Below, in pieces: positions 61,600 to 64,000 of a DNA stretch of 64,000 bases. The position numbers were made by a program, and so were the translations under genes. Within the stretch, counting starts at the first letter, position 1. The number at the start of each line of letters is the position of its first letter. Below the pieces are notes generated by a model. The model saw nothing but the letters and a program-made list of their open reading frames with translations, searched no databases and had not been told where the DNA came from. Source of the DNA: Phycisphaerales bacterium UBA5793. GTDB taxonomy: Bacteria; Planctomycetota; Phycisphaerae; Phycisphaerales; UBA5793. Where the stretch lies: assembly GCA_002418285.1 (NCBI GenBank), contig DIDT01000053.1:38789-102788 (forward strand), read 5' to 3'.

Positions 61600-61790
61600 G
61601 TGGGAAGGGTAGTCGCGGAACCTCCGAGGCGTGCTTCGCACCCTGAAGCCTCGGGAAGCGGCTCATCGAGGATCCTCATCGCCGCACCACTCCTGCATCT
61701 CCCTCCTTTTGAGCCCCTTCGCGGCAGAATAGCTGGCTCTCCCCTACCATCTATCCCTGCACCAGAACGCCCCTTCACGGAGCCGTCTTC

Positions 61791-62891
61791 ATGCCTCTGA
61801 CCAAAGACGATGTCATCGACGCCCTGCGGACCGTCAACGACCCCGACCTCCACAAAGACCTGGTGACGCTCAACATGGTCAGGAGTGTGGCCGTGGACGG
61901 CAGTGCCGTGGATATCACCGTCGAACTCACGACCCCGGCGTGCCCGCTCAAGGACAAGATACGCGGCGACATCGAGAAGGCCGTGCATGCCAAGGCAGCA
62001 AGCAAGGGCGAACGTCTCAGCCGGATCGACGTTGACTTTACCGCCGATGTTCGCAGCCCTCAGGAAAAAGTGGCCGGCAAGGACAACCCTCTACCCAACG
62101 TGCGGCACATCATCGCCGTCGGCGCCGGCAAAGGGGGCGTTGGCAAGTCCACCGTCGCTGTCAACCTCGCAGTCGGCTTGGCTCGGTTTGGCGCTCGCGT
62201 TGGCCTGCTCGACGGCGATATCTATGGCCCGTCGATGCCCACGATGCTCGGCCTGAATGCGTCTGAAGTCAAAGCCCACAACAACCTCATCCAACCATTC
62301 GAGGCACACGGCATCGTCTCGATGACGATCGGTGTGCTCGTCGAACCGGAGAAGCCGCTCATCTGGCGCGGCCCGATGGCACACGGGGCGTTCAAGCAAC
62401 TGGCCACCCAGACCGAGTGGGGCGAACTGGATTACCTCATTATCGATCTGCCGCCCGGCACCGGGGATGTGCCTCTGACGCTGGCGCAGATGCTGGCTCT
62501 GACCGGGGCGGTCATCGTCTGCACGCCACAACGCGTGGCGCAGGATGACGCGCGCCGTGCAGTGCGCATGTTCCAGCAACTCGGGGTGGGTATTCTCGGC
62601 GTCGTCGAAAACATGAGCTACTTCATCTGCGAGCACGGCAGCGAGTACGACATCTTCGGGCGCGGCGGCGCGGAAGTCATGGCGCAGGAAATGAACTTGC
62701 CCTACCTCGGCGGCATTCCGATTACAACCCAACTGCGGGTCAATGGCGACAGCGGCAACCCGACGGCCAACTTCGAAACGCCCAGCCCGCTTGCCGACTC
62801 GCTTAACAAGGTCGTTCAGAATCTCGCGGCGCAGGTCTCGATGGCGACGATGCGCAACGTGGTAGCGCAACCGACCATGTCGATATCGTAA
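61791..62891 (+). CDS. mrp: Mrp/ApbC-type iron-sulfur cluster carrier ATPase
   Basis: 366 residues. N-terminal MIP18 (DUF59) domain (about 1-90, with ELTTPACPLKD) and a P-loop NTPase with GAGKGGVGKST (111-121), DGDIYGPSMPTMLG and IIDLPPGTGDVPLTLAQ. Typical members carry a CxxC near the end of the core for bridging an iron-sulfur cluster; here the corresponding place reads YFICEHGSEYDIFG with only one Cys. Function as an Fe-S carrier is therefore plausible but the cluster site is altered. No isc or suf genes nearby. Confidence 0.93.
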   Translation: MPLTKDDVIDALRTVNDPDLHKDLVTLNMVRSVAVDGSAVDITVELTTPACPLKDKIRGDIEKAVHAKAASKGERLSRIDVDFTADVRSPQEKVAGKDNPLPNVRHIIAVGAGKGGVGKSTVAVNLAVGLARFGARVGLLDGDIYGPSMPTMLGLNASEVKAHNNLIQPFEAHGIVSMTIGVLVEPEKPLIWRGPMAHGAFKQLATQTEWGELDYLIIDLPPGTGDVPLTLAQMLALTGAVIVCTPQRVAQDDARRAVRMFQQLGVGILGVVENMSYFICEHGSEYDIFGRGGAEVMAQEMNLPYLGGIPITTQLRVNGDSGNPTANFETPSPLADSLNKVVQNLAAQVSMATMRNVVAQPTMSIS

Positions 62892-62925
62892 GTTGGACGC
62901 TCGCCGCGGCTGATTCCTGCGGCGA

Positions 62926-64000
62926 TCAATGATCCTCCTCAGGTTTCTCCTCCAGCGACGGCGAGCTCATCGCCAGCAACCGCTCGATCGCAGCGCGATC
63001 GTTCGCGGTGACAGCTGGGTCGTATTCCCGGAGAAACTCGATCATTGGCCGCTGCTCACGCAAGGCATCCATGCCGTAAGCGAGCCGGCTTTCTTCGAAG
63101 CGACTGGCAATCTGCCCCCAACTCTCATCGCGGGGGTAGAGAAAAGCGATCGCCTGCCAGACCTTGCGCCTGATCTTGTCGAGATAGAGCGTTGCCACCC
63201 AGTCGGCGGGCCAATCTCGTATCATGGCATCCCGCACGGCCGTGAGATCGGGCGCGCGCTCGCCGTACCCGAGTCGCGGCGGCGGCTCCCAGTGAGGCGG
63301 GTAGTCGCCGGGCTGGTGCCGAGACATGACTGCCAAGCCCTCGGCCACATCCCCCGCGCGAAGCAGCCCTTCCACTTCGTGTCGGCGAATCTGCTCGGGC
63401 TGTGTGTACAACATAGCTGCCAGGGGCAGCAGGAGCGCCAGTCCGACGACGACTGGCAGGCTCTTTCCCTGTCGCCGATCGCGAGGCATCCCCCAGCTCA
63501 GCCAGTGAGGCTTGAAAGCACTAACAGCCATCAATGTGCCGAGCATCCAGACTGGCGCACTGATCATTGAGAGCGCCTGCACACCAAACGCCGCACTCGC
63601 CAGAAGCGCATCTTGCGGCGAATGCCGAATCCCACCCATGAGGTTGATTATCGGCACGGGAACATAGTTGAGCGCCCCCCACACTACCCCATCTGCGAAG
63701 AGCATCACGACAAAGAACGCGGCAATCGAGCTGACTCCATACACAACGCTGATCACGCGCGTGATCAAAATTACGCGCCACGCAGCCACGGTTACAAGTG
63801 TCCAGAGGTTGGCCTCCATCGCACCGACGGGGGACAAGAGTCTCTCGTAGGGAATGGCGTACAGCCAAGCGAGCGGCGCGGTCATCCAGAACAAGGTGAT
63901 GAACGTGCGATACGCTCTAGCAAACGTTGGTGGACGCGCCTCGCCCAGTCGTCCACGACTCAACGCGATGAGATGAACTAGAAGCTGTTTCAAAACCTCG
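62926..64000 (-). CDS. Membrane protein of unknown function, 5' end off window
   Basis: At least 355 codons are visible, and the reading frame continues past the right edge (GTT, GAG upstream of a possible TTG at 63993). Five or six membrane helices (about 28-210, including LFWMTAPLAWLYAIPYE, SIAAFFVVMLFADGVVWG and LPVVVGLALLLPLAAMLY) are followed by a soluble acidic C-terminus (about 220-355) with RAPDLTAVRDAMIRD. No family recognised. The short terminal KPEEDH tail is acidic. Confidence 0.75.
   Translation of the reverse strand, partial: EVLKQLLVHLIALSRGRLGEARPPTFARAYRTFITLFWMTAPLAWLYAIPYERLLSPVGAMEANLWTLVTVAAWRVILITRVISVVYGVSSIAAFFVVMLFADGVVWGALNYVPVPIINLMGGIRHSPQDALLASAAFGVQALSMISAPVWMLGTLMAVSAFKPHWLSWGMPRDRRQGKSLPVVVGLALLLPLAAMLYTQPEQIRRHEVEGLLRAGDVAEGLAVMSRHQPGDYPPHWEPPPRLGYGERAPDLTAVRDAMIRDWPADWVATLYLDKIRRKVWQAIAFLYPRDESWGQIASRFEESRLAYGMDALREQRPMIEFLREYDPAVTANDRAAIERLLAMSSPSLEEKPEEDH

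Noticed and set aside
1..64000. CRISPR arrays, transposases or prophage genes
   Set aside because: No regularly spaced direct repeats and no recombinase, integrase or phage structural motifs were seen by eye.

Overview
The window looks like a GC-rich chromosome segment from a planctomycete, probably of the Phycisphaerae type. The clues are: an LEPRRLL export motif near the N-terminus of a large surface protein, a PEP-CTERM-like tail, many H-X9-DG or pseudopilin-type proteins, scattered single complex I genes (nuoH, nuoC), LPS genes (kdsD, kdsC, an LptC/OstA-like protein), and short repeats of the form ctcgctgacgcgtcgggct. The lineage is inferred from gene content; no rRNA gene is present. No CRISPR array, transposase or prophage was seen.

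Layout. (1) 1-15557, minus strand: one long co-directional type IV pilus/type II secretion-like cluster. In transcription order it holds four pilin-like genes and a small membrane protein, PilM, PilN, PilO, a PilP/GspC-like protein, a secretin, a TPR lipoprotein, a signalling block (histidine kinase, receiver, HD-GYP, STAS) and a PulE/PilB ATPase that runs off the left edge. (2) 15987-23884: two exported HEAT-repeat proteins (minus) flank a cobalamin-riboswitch operon (plus) of a beta-propeller-like surface protein, a second secreted protein and a pseudopilin-like protein; hppD faces it. (3) 24195-38368: nuoH, murJ, an SDR, ppdK, a lipoprotein, a membrane protein with thiS and thiG, a giant LEPRRLL beta-helix-like protein and a nitronate monooxygenase-like gene. 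(4) 38369-41572, minus: three tandem paralogous pseudopilin-like genes, a REP-like repeat patch and tmRNA. (5) 41676-51109: ispD, recN, nfeD-nfeD-floA, a polyferredoxin with a TPR tail, and a GT2 glycosyltransferase. (6) 51200-64000: a barrel-like protein plus nuoC, the kdsD-kdsC-lptC-like LPS block, a phosphotransferase, a fluoride-riboswitch crcB-DUF190 pair, a SYLF lipoprotein, pgi, mrp and a truncated membrane protein.

The most unusual unit is the cobalamin-riboswitch operon at 18360-21594. A recognisable AdoCbl-type aptamer with a plausible promoter controls three exported proteins and no recognisable B12 transporter or enzyme. It could be a cell-surface B12 capture system built from a propeller protein and a pseudopilin-like partner; this function is inference. 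The second theme is the kinase/receiver/HD-GYP/STAS block embedded between the secretin and the assembly ATPase, whose N-terminal domain has the MshEN look of a c-di-GMP sensor.

Start sites below were chosen by Shine-Dalgarno spacing and by where protein-like sequence begins. Several are therefore shorter than the longest open frame.
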